64,000 bases of DNA from Sisyra terminalis (lineage: Eukaryota > Arthropoda > Insecta > Neuroptera > Sisyridae). The position numbers and the translations under genes are program-made. The stretch is from assembly GCA_958496175.1 (NCBI GenBank), contig OY292279.1, positions 22,010,001 through 22,074,000 on the forward strand, read 5' to 3'. Below are positions 21,875 to 33,479 of the stretch, piece after piece (the first letter of the stretch is position 1; each line of letters starts with the position of its first letter). Under the pieces are notes generated by a model. That model had not been told where the DNA came from. It saw only the letters and a program-made list of their open reading frames with translations, and did not search any database.

Positions 21875-24040
21875 AAGAATATTTTTACGTGCAAACATGT
21901 AAAAATAAAAACATAAATCGTGTTAAAAATGTAAAAAATAAATATACCAAATAACACTCATGTATCCCCAAAAATATTTCATATAGTCCAAGTTAGGAAT
22001 CGCTGACTTACAGAATTTATGAATGACTCCTAAGTAGCAACATTGAAAATTTAGTCTCTTCTTTCAAAAGCTTGTAAAGAACTAGGAAATACATACTTAC
22101 TAGAAAATGGAGTAAATGAATAAAAATATAGATGAAAGAAGTTTTCTACGAAGTCGAGATGTGTTTTGTAGATTAAACTTACAACTTTACAATTTCTTTT
22201 TAAACTTGCAATGTTTTCTCAGCTAATTATTCAGAATAATTTTCTAAGTTTATTAATTTGTGATTAAAAATTTACTTTGGCGTAGGACACCGATTTGATA
22301 AGGATACAATATCACAAACTGGCACCTAAATATCATGAAAATAGGGGAGGCCGGTGATGGTTGGGAAACTTCTTGTTAAAGCCGTAATATTTTTATCATT
22401 TTGATAATATTATAAAGAAAATTTCATAATATAAAAAAAGAAGATATTGGTAAAGTAAACATTTGAACAGAAATTTCTAAGGGTAAAACTATCATAATTT
22501 TTTCAATTTTACAGAACACGAAAAAATAGTCAACTAACCCCATATATTTGGGGTAGTTTGGCTATGTAGTTTTGGCTATGTGTAGGTTGCTAAATAATGT
22601 TAAGAGTTAAATTTTAGTTCAGAAGTAGCAAAAATTTAATTATCTACACTTTTACAATTAATAATCGAGGCCTTATTATCTTTTTATAATTTATTATTTT
22701 TATTAATGCAAAACAAAATAAAACGAAAATCACAATTAAGATATTCTAATGGTGTAATAAAATTTCAATCTTTGTGATATATGAGTCCACAATTATACCG
22801 AGATGCACATATGTTAATCATGATTATCTAAGAGGAAAATAATAAGCCTTTCTTTACTAAAGGTTTCTCAAATATAAAGAAAAATGCATCTTCTAAAATC
22901 AATAAGCGTAAATAGGTACTGACTATAATAAAAACACTGAATCAAAAGAAATGCTTTGAAATACAAAGCTATTGTATTGAACCTATAAATGGATCAAACT
23001 TTCGGTAACATTAATGGAAATCAGAGGCATAGCATAATTTTTTGCACAATATATCATGATATGGTCGCTTTTTATATCATCAAAGAGGGCACCAAGAAGA
23101 GCCCTTGGCTTTAGTTATATTTGACAGTTTATTTAGAACTACTACCAACCCATATAGCCAACCCGCTCCGTTCTCCCCCACTACTTATTGGACCAGTGAG
23201 TACTGGAGAAATTTTAGACTTCGACTCTACCACCGGAGCCAAATTTATAAACTACAGCTATAACGCTCTTCATTCGATTCCGGGGTCAATGTTTGACTTT
23301 AATTACAACTTAATCATAAAATAAATTTCCAAGTTTTTTTTTTTTTGAATCAATTTAATTTATTGTTTTTCAAATCCGCTACGTTTTGTCACGTATTGTG
23401 ACTTCCTCAGGTATCTAATGCATATAATTATTATTAACATACATAAACATTTAAAAGATATATGGGTTCTGAGGATAATATATTATAGTATAATGACTGA
23501 GATTTAATGTGTAGACCTTCGATGAATGCCATCAAATACAAATTTAAAAGTAATTTAGTGGCATTAACATTTAACAAAATGTTTTTCTCACAATCTAACA
23601 TACTGTATTATAACTAATAGAAAAATATCAGAAATGGAATCTTGTATTAGCTTGGTGGCTATAACTTTGGCGCTGTTTAAATAAATATTTTCCCTCAAAA
23701 TTTTTAAAAAAATATTTCAACTTATGGTTACGAATACCGATTTTTCAGTCTTGGGTATTACATACAATGTTAATATAATTACAAATAATCAATTTTAACG
23801 ATTGACCAAAAGAAATCAACAATGAGACAAAATGTTATTTATCGAATTTTTTTTTCTAAAAATTTTATAAAAAAAACGTTCTAGTTGTAATATACAACAA
23901 AAGAAGTTAAGATATTATTGTTGTAACTATTATGAACTTTTTTCGTGTTTTTAACACAATGGTTATCAGTGGAATTCTCGGTTATCACAGTTGCAAAACG
24001 AATATAGGGGTACTAAATAAAAATATGTGTAGGTAAATGT
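21875..24040. other. Intronic stretch with minor relics only
   Basis: No gene was recognised. Near 23340-23412 (minus) a retroelement-like motif is visible: CCTGAGGAAGTCAC, then GTGACAAAACGTAGC, resembling degenerate Penelope-type terminal sequence. The 67-codon ORF at 23121-23324 has no identifiable domain. Confidence 0.4.
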
Positions 24041-24046
24041 TTTTAC

Positions 24047-24194
24047 CTTCGGATGCCATATATGGAATATTCCAGGATCGGTCGCTCGAATAACTTTCAC
24101 ATTGCTACGCACATATTTACGATAGAGCATAACATCTTCACCACCCCATCCAACGATATCCTCATCAAAACCACGAACTTTGAGAAAATCAGAT
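24047..24194 (-). CDS. CSGALNACT-type gene, exon with GWGGED motif
   Basis: The exon lies between acceptor TTCCAG (ending 24195) and donor GTAAAA (from 24046). It encodes residues 472-520, including [26 protein letters not shown] and GIFHIWHPK. Asp/Glu residues in GWGGED are conserved across CHGN and beta4-GalT-like folds and contribute to acceptor binding and catalysis; FHIWH is also conserved in the family. A 56-bp intron separates it from the large exon, and the reading frame would stop within that intron if unspliced. Confidence 0.9.
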
Positions 24195-24250
24195 CTGGAA
24201 TGATATTTTTTAAGAGAAAAAATCAATTACTAAAATTGTTTATTCCTTAC

Positions 24251-25511
24251 CGATATTGGCAAGTCATTCCGTAGCCGAAATCCCTCCAGAAACCAGTATC
24301 ACGCGATATGACCAATTGATCAGTTTCAGGTGGCACCTCTTTTCCTTGCAACGTGTATACGACGTGTGGATTATATAAACTAAACACAACTGGATAATAA
24401 ACCTTTGCTCCGGGTTCAGTATTCCATCGGCATCGATCTAAAAACCGCGTACTAAACACTACATCCACATCACACATAAAAAGCAACGCATCCTTTTCAT
24501 TCGCCGCATTATTATTGTCCCATGCCCTTTCAGCCCCCACACGCAACCCCTTACCCCGTGAAAACGTTTCGTTTAAAGCTAGCAATCGCAAATTGTAATG
24601 TGTACCGCCACTGTTACGCATACTTAGCACACGCGACATAATAGCACGTGCTTCCGATAAACCTTCATCGCCGAAATAGACCACTGTCAAATGTACCCGA
24701 CGATCGTTCTTCAGACCTATCTTCACAAATTTATCCATGAAGCTTTGGAAGGTCGCTATTCGGCCCGATAACGGCAAGATTATGTGAATTAAAACTTTTT
24801 CACGGTTTGGTCGTAATGTTTGGTAAGTTATTGTTTGTAAGGGCGCGAATGGGCGCATTAAAACCACTTTCGTATATCCGGCTGGATTATTTCGATTATT
24901 ATCGTGGGATTGTGATTTTGTTGAAGGTATGCCTCCTACCGAACTACTCGCCTGATGGCTGTTTTTATAATTATTTGTCACTAACGATTTCGTTTTATTT
25001 GCATTTTTAGTCCGAAAATAAAGTTCGTACTGAGTACCGGTGGTTGGTTCAGTGCGGAAAAGTCCCTCTAAAAAATCATCTAACGTATATTTAACACTAG
25101 AGGTGGAAGATACGTTTTTATTGAGTGCGTCGATTCCCTTAAGAACGACTTGTAGCAGATCTTTTCGTTTATACCCAATTGGTTTTTCGACAACTCTTTT
25201 GCCCAATCCTAAATCGATTGGATACACACGGCTGAATGTGAAATGATTGAATGGTATTAGTTCGTATTCATTGTTCAGGGGAAGTCCATGTAGGATTTCA
25301 GCCGATTGCATTTGACGACGAATGTACGAAATACATTCCGTGTGACTATTCGACGACGATGCTGTAATCGAAGATAACAACGGCGATGAGGAGGTGGACG
25401 TATTTAGATTTACATTGAAGCCACCCACATCGGCTGTTACGGCTCCCGGCGAGGATGAGGCCATTTGATGAATGGATGACGATCCGACGTTTCCAACATT
25501 TCCGTTTCCAC
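24251..25511 (-). CDS. CSGALNACT-type gene, large catalytic exon
   Basis: The exon starts after acceptor TTTTTTCAG (ending 25512) and ends before donor GTAAGG (from 24250). It supplies residues about 51-471. A Ser/Asn/Gly-rich stretch is followed by [103 protein letters not shown] and [15 protein letters not shown]. The DVD motif binds the metal-UDP-GalNAc. The spacer at about residues 214-262, rich in Asn/Ser/Lys, is longer than in vertebrate enzymes. The in-frame Met at 25464 is not the start, because frame and phase join to the 46-kb exon. Confidence 0.95.
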
Positions 25512-25519
25512 CTGAAAAA

Positions 25520-28500
25520 ACAAAATTTGAATAAAAAATTTATTCTATTTTGCTTATCATAAAAATATCATACGTTTGCTGGAAAGATAAAAAACGTTTA
25601 TAGCACGTGAAAGAAAAATTTTAGGCATCGGTATCAAATGGTGTCATAAATAATATTATATTTACGATAAAGAACTATGCATCGATAAACGAAATAGGGA
25701 GAAAATTGATTTTTTTGTTCTTGAAAAAAAAACGTCTATAAATTATGTCAAATACCTACTTCCCATATACATTGGTAGTGGTGGGTACGTGCAATAGCTG
25801 GAATGTCTTGAACATTTTCGGCATACATGAAATTTTTAAATAAAATAAATTGGTTTATAAGAAGCAATAAATCATTTGAAAAGCTTTCAGATGATTTAAT
25901 ACCGACGGTATTATATAAAAATTTCATTTTTCCAGATACTACTTTTAAAATTAAGAAATATAACAAAACTTCAAACTCTAAGTAAAGCTGCTATCAAAAC
26001 TAAAATAAAATGATTACCTGAGTTCAAAAAAGGAGTTGTTTGTGTATACTTTTTTAAGAAAACCCCATCTTAAGTTAAGACAATATTAATGTGGTCTAAT
26101 TTTATGATACAATTGAACCGGGAAATAGTTAGCGTGAATATTATATTTTTAATTAAACTATATATCAAAAAATTGCTCGATAAATGATACGCCAGAATCA
26201 TAAATTCCTCCAAGTCTAAAATAGTTATTTGTTGATGAGTAGTTATTTTTTTAAAGAAAATAAATACTAGAACATATAAGCCATGGGATTAAGAAAATCA
26301 ACATTTTATGAAATTTATCCTTAAATGCTATAACACAATAGTGGGCAATGCTAATACTGGTATGATCGACAATGATTTTTCTTATTTACATGCAATCGAC
26401 TTCGAACTTAAATTAAAAACAAATACCGATATAATAGCTGTACCGATATAACAGCGGTGTGCTGAACTTCCCAAGACTGTATCTCCAAAACAATTTCTCG
26501 GATCAACTTAAAAATTTAGGACAAATTTCTAGAGATATTGTAAAAATTAATAAGATAATAAAAAAAAATGATTTTTTGAAGCCGTGAGACCTATGCTACT
26601 CCTTAAAGACAGAATGATTAGGAGTATAAGTATTAGAAGCACTAAGGTAAAGTTTCAAATCCTTGGTGATAACAATTTAATACAAATTCTGAGGGAACTA
26701 TGATCAAAATCAGTAGTTAAAACTTGATTTTTATTCGCGAAATTTCGACCCTTTTATTTAGCCTTCCTCAGGCGTTCATAAACAATCGCTTAAACTTTGT
26801 CAATAACAATCCTTGTCATGATCCATTTTCCATAGATACGTTACAGTTAATAAAAATGATAATAAGAGCTTTCAGAATACATAAAGTTCAATAAAACCAG
26901 TTATAAATGATGCTCCTAATAAGCCTAGCCGCTAAGCACAGCTGACAGTGACTGTAAATAAAACGTAATTAATAAAACGATAAATAAAAAGAATACGAAA
27001 TCGAAAAATTTTGTTCCTAAAATCATTCATTTAGAAATGGCCAAATAGCCAATAGCAACATGGCCCATAGGCCTTGATTCATATAAAAGTAGCTAAAACA
27101 ATTGTATAACCAAAATTCTTTAGAAAACCAAGGACAAGAAAATTTGTCTTAAAATTTTTGGTGATAAACAGTGAGAAAAAAGGAGTTGCTTAAACGAATA
27201 ATTAATGAATTAATGCATTAATTAATAATTTATTAATGTATGAATTTTCAATAATGGTACATCATTATATAAAAGTAGCGGAAAAACAAAAAAATCAATA
27301 AAAAAAACTGTAAATAGAAAACCAAGTACAGTTACATTTTTAACTATTTTAAAGAAATAGGATTTGGTTTATAGAAGCTTATTGTTAAAAATTAACAATA
27401 GAGTATCAAATATCATTAAGTCTACTGGTGGCCGAGTGGTTTAGATGACCGCTTTAAAGCTGGTAAGTGTTGAGTTTGGCTCTCGTATCGAGAAAATTTT
27501 CGATATTTTTTATTATACGGGTTTTATTATCCCTAGAGTCGCTAAAGATCCTATAAGATATAAAACGACGGTAAATGATAATAAATAATTAAAAATATAT
27601 TATAAGAATAGCTTTTTAAACAAAATTCAAAATAGTGTTGACTTTTAAAATGGCAGCACAATAAAACTTTTTAATCAAACCAATGGGTAACGGTGTGCTA
27701 CTTAATGGGGTAGTTTTCATTTGTTTTTCCTAAAAAGAAAATGGACAACAATTCAAGCAATTGCATCTACTAATGAGCAACAAATTAAAGCATTAATGTT
27801 CACCACTGCTGAAATGGTTGTGCTTTCCATTGCTTTTGCTTAGTTGTACCTTTTGCCCTGCATTGCGATCGTCAGATTTTAACCACAAATATTTTTCTCG
27901 CAATTCTATTAAAGATATCTGTGTATTATTTGTGCAGCAATTGTTTAACTTAAAAAAAAATCACCACCAATTACAAAAATCAGCTGCAAAAGAACTGTTT
28001 TGTTTCTATTTTTTGAAATCGCTTTTATTGGAAAAAAAGTAGAAGAATTTCGAATAATTTTTTTCTCTTTTCAAAAGTAATCATTTCAATTTATATTTCT
28101 GCCAAAGACTTATTCATTTTCCTTAAATATTTGCTAAAAAAATTACATGAATTACTAAGGAAGTGGAAACGAAATTTAATTAGAGCTTTCTTTGATTAAA
28201 TAATGAGAAGAATAAATGTGGTTATAATGCCGTTAGTTTCTAGTTTGTCTTAATTCATAATTAAAAGCAATTAAGTAAAAACTATCTTGATTAAATTTCA
28301 TGATAAAATAAGAACAAGATACGAGTAATAACATGTTTAATACGAATATATTCTTTGCTCGAACTTAGTGAATGTTTACATACGGTGGAGGATGAAGTTG
28401 GTGGAATTAATTTTAGAATTTCATTGCTATACAGTTCATAAAACGTGCAGAACAACTTGGTCGGCGTCGTACTTTATGTACCATAAAATGCAACAATGGA

Positions 28501-28980
28501 GTGCAACGTAACGCCACTCTTTCGTCTACGCCTCTACGTCTTTTCCGACTCTACACATCCCTTTTCTACGTTCATCCCTCACACAACGTGTACAAATACG
28601 AACGGTCCCATCACCTACCACGTGCACATATCGTCTGAATCTTGCAAAAACATTGCACCATCACATTTACTTGGATTTACCCATTCTTCGTGTGATTCCC
28701 TCACCACTGTTTCTTCAGTTCCTATTTACAAAGAGAATTCCTTCTTTTTACATTCACGTTCTATATATAAACATAATGCACACACTTGCACATTTATAGA
28801 CTTAATCTTGTTCGTTTTAACGAGAGAAATGCGAAAGCTCCTCCGTATAAATCACTCGAACTGCGAAAAAGATAAAATTCATTACAAATCGTGGAAAATT
28901 AAAATTGAACTTTACATTCATAGCATATAACACAAGCAAAGGGGTGTGTTGTATAAAAATTTATATTTTGCTAATAACTT
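25520..28980. other. Intronic stretch (20.5-kb intron) with SINE and retroelement relics
   Basis: Apart from the SINE at 27.42 kb and the hammerhead-like relic at about 26735-26775, no feature is recognisable. The 144-codon plus-strand ORF at 28496-28930 is the longest here. It is relatively GC-rich and open, but it has no known domain and no clear splice context, so it is left unassigned. Confidence 0.35.
27421..27590 (+). repeat. tRNA-derived SINE, copy 4
   Basis: Starts TGGTGGCCGAGTGGTTTAG (A box) with GTTTGGCTCTCGTATCGAG at the B-box position, then CCCTAGAGTCGCTAAAGATC and TATAAAACGACGGTAAATG. The A-box half is the closest of all copies to a genuine tRNA-Ser/Leu D-arm (TGGCCGAGTGGTTTAG). 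Confidence 0.85.
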
Positions 28981-28989
28981 CAAAATAAA

Positions 28990-29735
28990 ACGGACGTTGA
29001 AATAAATTCATAGTATTGCTACTATTGCTACTTTATACCAATAAATGAAGTAGGGGAAATACAAAACTGTCATTTCCCTGAATCGATATCCACCACATCA
29101 ATTACTGGAGCTATATCCAGAGTGAAATAAATGGGCCAGGATAAAGGAGATAATTCAACCATCCTCAAGGCCAATCAAACTCTTTAACCGCTACAAAAGC
29201 CCAGAAATAGACGGTATACTCCCGTGAATACTACAAGAAGAAAGAACCATTCCGATCCCCTTTTTGCTCAATATATTCAGAGTCTAACCCTTAACCCTTG
29301 AGTACGTACCTTAAGAGTGGAACACTGCCAGAGTGGTCTTCATACCAAAACCAGGAGAAAGAAATTATGGGGAGCCAAGATTTCATAGTGCCATTTGCCT
29401 CAGTTCCTTTCTGCTCTAGACAATGGAAAAATACTGGATATGCAAATTAGGCGGATGATAGATGCGAACGGCTCTTTTCTCATGAATCAGTTGGCTTACC
29501 AACTCGGAGAATCAACGGAAGCTGCTCTCCACCAAATTAAAGAACGGATAAAAGAGAGCTTAAGTATTAAGAAATTTCCCCTAGGAGCGTTCCTGAACAT
29601 ATAAGGAGCTTTTCATAGTGCCTCCTTAACGTCTACCATCAAGGCTGCTAGTGAAAGAAGGATTGATCTTATCATTTGCATGTGCATCAACAACATGCTT
29701 GCAGATAGGGTGATACAGGTAAAGTATTAGAAATT
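28990..29735 (+). pseudogene. LINE fragment with reverse transcriptase fingers/palm region
   Basis: Plus-strand frames give VVFIPKPGERNYGEPRFHSA followed by ICLSSFLL, then QLAYQLGESTEAALHQIKER, then GAFLNI and a continuation ASLTSTIKAASERRID. This follows the non-LTR RT order: VxIPKPGK, FRPISLSSFLLK, QHAYxxGxSTETALH, GAFLDIEGAFD. Stops and frame changes show decay. The 69-codon ORF at 29395-29604 is the best-preserved piece. Confidence 0.82.
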
Positions 29736-29929
29736 TAACTCAAACGTCATATAATTTGCTCTTTTGTGGATAAATTTTCATTTTAACCTGATTTACTCGC
29801 GAATCAATTTGAAAACAAACAAGAAAATGCAATCTCGTCAGATATTAATGCTATTTAAAGGGATATGAGTCAAATTGACCATTTATACATACTGTATAGT
29901 ATTTCACAATATTATACAAAGTTGACTAC

Positions 29930-30300
29930 TGATAGAAATTTTTATCTTACATAAATGAATTAACTGTGGTCAATCCAGCATGAGTAACTTGTTCAAAAAA
30001 TAGTTACTGAAAACATTTACCGTATAGAATTGGATTGTACTAATAAATAATAAAATAATAAATTATCATGTAGAAATGTGAATAAACAGTCAATTGAATA
30101 TACATACAGTTTGTCTAAATAGTCGATTGTGTGTATCAAATAGCGACATAGTAAAAATGAAATTAATACAATAGTAATTGTTTATTTTTTAACTGATTTG
30201 TATTGTTGTATTTAAAGTGATTTTTAATTCAAATATAAAAAAAATCATAATCTAACATTATGTATCGAAACGTCTTTAAGCTATTATGTGTTTAAAGTTG
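29930..30300 (+). repeat. Partial copy of the foldback-element family
   Basis: AACTTGTTCAAAAAATAGTT, GAAAACATTTACCGTATAG and AAATAGCGACATAGTAAAAA track the arm sequence at about 2790-2900 in order, at lower identity. No coding region. Confidence 0.5.
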
Positions 30301-30359
30301 AAAATATTAACTTCAACGATATCGATGTTTTAAATACAAATTAACAACTGATTGTGACT

Positions 30360-30450
30360 GTTGGCTTCGTCATGGATCATTTCACTTGGTTTCCCCTATC
30401 GAAAAACAAAAAACATGTGCTAGCGATCGACTCGATCGACTCAACTGCGT
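30360..30450 (+). pseudogene. Possible LTR-retrotransposon integrase fragment
   Basis: The frame reads FVMDHFTWFPLSKNKKHVLA, similar to the integrase core block around the second catalytic Asp (xxDHFxKFxxxxPLKxKxA). Only about 30 residues align and flanking sequence is not recognisable, so this is tentative. Confidence 0.35.
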
Positions 30451-30465
30451 TTTTTGGTACTATCA

Positions 30466-30493
30466 AAATCACTCCCGAAATCGGGAGTGATTT
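30466..30493. repeat. Short perfect palindrome, 13-bp arms
   Basis: AAATCACTCCCGA and TCGGGAGTGATTT are perfect inverted copies separated by AA. Just upstream is a doubled GATCGACTC (30425-30442). Role unknown. Confidence 0.85.
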
Positions 30494-30649
30494 CGGTCAG
30501 CTTTGGTCTGAAGTTGCTCGCTAACCGTTTGCAAGCTACTACCTACTACAGTAACGCCTTTTTGTTAAAAATTCAGTCTGATGATTTTTTCATAACGCCA
30601 CTAAATAAGTATAACCTCAAAAAGAAACACATATTAAAAAAATAATCCA

Positions 30650-32400
30650 CTAATTTTACTAGGTGATTTCATAATCAATGTAGCAGATAACAAATCAGTT
30701 TTTAAAAAATTCTTTGGGTAAAATTCAATTTAAGATTGATCAGTTGTTCCCCAGAATCTAAAATTTAATTACTTGTATTAGTACTGTTTTTTAAAATAAA
30801 ATAGACGCATACATATGTCTAGTATTTCAGTTACCACAAATCAATATTATCAAAGATCGAATGTAATTCATAATTTGTGAATTATTCTTTATTTTTTTTA
30901 ATTTATTTGCATGCAATTGTAATTTATTTGTAAATATATTGGAAAAAAAATTTTTTCAATGACATTACGTTTTTTTAATTAAATAACTAATTATTAGTCG
31001 CAACAAATTTCCAATTAAAAATCATATTTGATTAATAAGAGTTTCTATTGGAGTTCCACGATACCTTTTTAGTTATTTTTTTATTGTTTTCGATATTTTA
31101 TTGAGTTAAAATATGAGAGTTTGGTTTTTGATAACATTTAAAAAAGATCAAAAAATAAGAAAATTGGATTTAACTGGGAATAAATTACGAACACGGTGAA
31201 ATTACTCTATTGTATTAACGGTAACAAAAGGTAGGTTACTTGTTCTACTCGTATCAACCAACCTTTGTAAAATTGTAATTACTAAAAAAATTTAAAATGC
31301 TCATATATCCGAATATTAATTTCCGTTTCACTATTCCTAAGTTTCCATTACTCATTTTTTCCCAACGAAAGCTCAAAAGCTTGTTGCATATATTCATCAT
31401 CAACTACAGCATATGAGGACCTAATATGCACCACCTATCATTTTCTTTTACCTCCTGAATTTTCATTTGACAATTTTCATGAGAATTGAGAAATATTTTC
31501 TAGTTAAAATGTAATTGTGGATATTACGTCCCGTAATTTCTGCGGGTGTGTGTGTGTATGTGTTTTGCGCTCCTCGCATACCTACTTGATATTCGAAATA
31601 ACAACGCTACTTCCATTGTCAACAGGAGCGTAACAGAATTCGAAATGGTATTTGAATTAATTATTCCTACTCGTACATATTTTTATGTAATTCCTTTGTG
31701 GAAGAGAACAGAATTGAAAATCTAAAAATCGCCGCTTTATGACAAAAAGGAATTTATTAAATATCAAAAATTAAATCTAATTCATGCTTTTAATATAATT
31801 AAAATGCAATTCACATATTATATGTACATAGCGCAGATGCGGAATGTCTAAAATGGAAGCTCTTTATTTATTTAAAAATTACTCATAAATAAATAAATTT
31901 CATATTACGTATTCTACATTAGAAGACAAATATTTTGAAAACAAGCAAAAAATCCAACACGCTAAAATTAAGCTTTATTTCATTAAAACTTCAAAGCTTT
32001 GAGCTTTACGTAAATGATATGTTCTTTGCGTCTATCATGTTCCAAATTATTTAAGTGGTAGTTTTACAAGCTAAATTTTTCTTGTTTTGTTATGGAAAAT
32101 TGAATATGAGTTTATACAAAAATAGTCAGCTAACTACATTTGTGAAAGAAATAAAAATAAATGTCGATCTCAAAAAATAAATTATTGTTTTTACTATCAA
32201 AATCTCGATTTACATATCTTTCGATTCAATAATTATTAGAAGTTTATGAAATTTTATAGAATAGGATAAAAAAATTCAATTGATTAAGCATACAATTTTT
32301 TGTTCCGAATTCTGGCATCTTCGTATACTTTTATGTTTGAGTATCAATCTTTAAAGAGATCCAAAATATTCAAATAGATGCATAATCGACCATTTTTATA
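30650..32400. other. Intronic AT-rich stretch, nothing recognised
   Basis: There is a short GT microsatellite near 31543-31562 only. No coding or structured signal was found. Confidence 0.4.
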
Positions 32401-32401
32401 C

Positions 32402-32460
32402 CAGTGGTTTTTAACCTGGGGTGCAGGATGGTATTCTTGGGAATGCAGGAAAACCCCTTA
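32402..32460 (+). mobile_element. hAT-like terminal sequence (single end)
   Basis: CAGTGGTTTTTAACCTGGGG is the classical terminal motif of one group of hAT transposons and their MITEs. I could not find the matching inverted end nearby. A related but weaker motif (CAGTATTTCTTAACCAGGGG) lies at 36832. Confidence 0.5.
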
Positions 32461-33248
32461 ACGATATAAATTATGCAATTTTCGAAAATGAATTTTGCAA
32501 AAAATGAATTTTCTAAGTTTAAAAAATACAAACATATTTTTCCTTGGGATACGGAAACGTATTTTCAGGTTTAAAGTGAAATAATGTGGCAATCTAAGAT
32601 TCCATGCCGTATTCAAAACGGGTCCAAACAGGACCGTTGTTAGAGATGGAATTGTGTTCGGATATATATTATGATGAGCAAAATCATTTGGGCTTTAGAA
32701 GTCACAGAAGAACGTCAGAAATGTATTGATTGGATTTGTGATCATGTGTTGCATTAGTTGCTGGGTATTTAGAAGGATAAGTATCCTCTATTTATTTTAT
32801 TTTGTTATTCTGTGTTAATATTAAGAAAAATCTTCTTTTATTACTTCTTTATATATTTATCGTTTACAAATTTAATTTTTCTTTCTCTTCAATCCTTTAT
32901 AGTCATTGGCACTATTTTATTTTCCCCTTGATTCATCCTTGATGGTTTCCCGTTGCATTCAACATTTAGATGCTCTTGACTCTTGCTGGTGAGTTTTTCC
33001 CTCTTCAGGACCTATTTTTCTATTCTAGATCAAAGGAGTGTTCTACACAAGGAATTGATTCTAGGGGAGTTCGCTTATCCTGGCCAACATTCGACTTTCC
33101 ATCTAATTATCCACCATTACGCGCTACCGTCCCAAACTAGCACTACGAGGTACAAACTGGAAAGTAAAGATAAGGGTTTTTTGCATCATCACACTAAGGG
33201 CAGGAGACTTTACTTATTAGTCTTTACTACTTTTGAGTACACAAAGCA

Positions 33249-33470
33249 TTACAAACGAAGGGAAAATGGACACAATTTCTTCTTCTTCTTCGTCTTATTA
33301 TTGGGGCTGTGGCATATCTGGTCCAGCTTACATTGTCGGGATAATAATGACCAACTATTTCTCCATCGTAGTGGTGACCTAATCAATGATCTTCCAGTAT
33401 CCGATTGTTTGGTTTTATCCCATTTTGGTAAATGGTCAAATCTTATTCTGTCCACATAACCTTTCCAATA
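33249..33470 (-). pseudogene. Possible piggyBac-type transposase fragment
   Basis: The minus frame reads RIRFDHLPKWDKTKQSDTGR followed by a basic stretch. VRxDxLxHxPxWxxxxxRCR precedes the C-terminal Cys-rich region in many piggyBac-derived transposases. The Cys cluster itself is not intact. The overlapping plus-strand ORF of 158 codons (32983-33459) has a poly-Phe stretch and no domain. Assignment is weak. Confidence 0.3.
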
Positions 33471-33479
33471 CCATCTTAT

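Noticed and set aside
25748..25966. Minus-strand 72-codon ORF just upstream of the catalytic exon
   Set aside because: The real acceptor is at 25512 and the phase fits the 46-kb exon. No similarity to CSGALNACT was seen.
32983..33459. 158-codon plus-strand ORF
   Set aside because: Poly-Phe run, no domain, and overlap with a possible antisense transposase relic; unlikely to be a gene.
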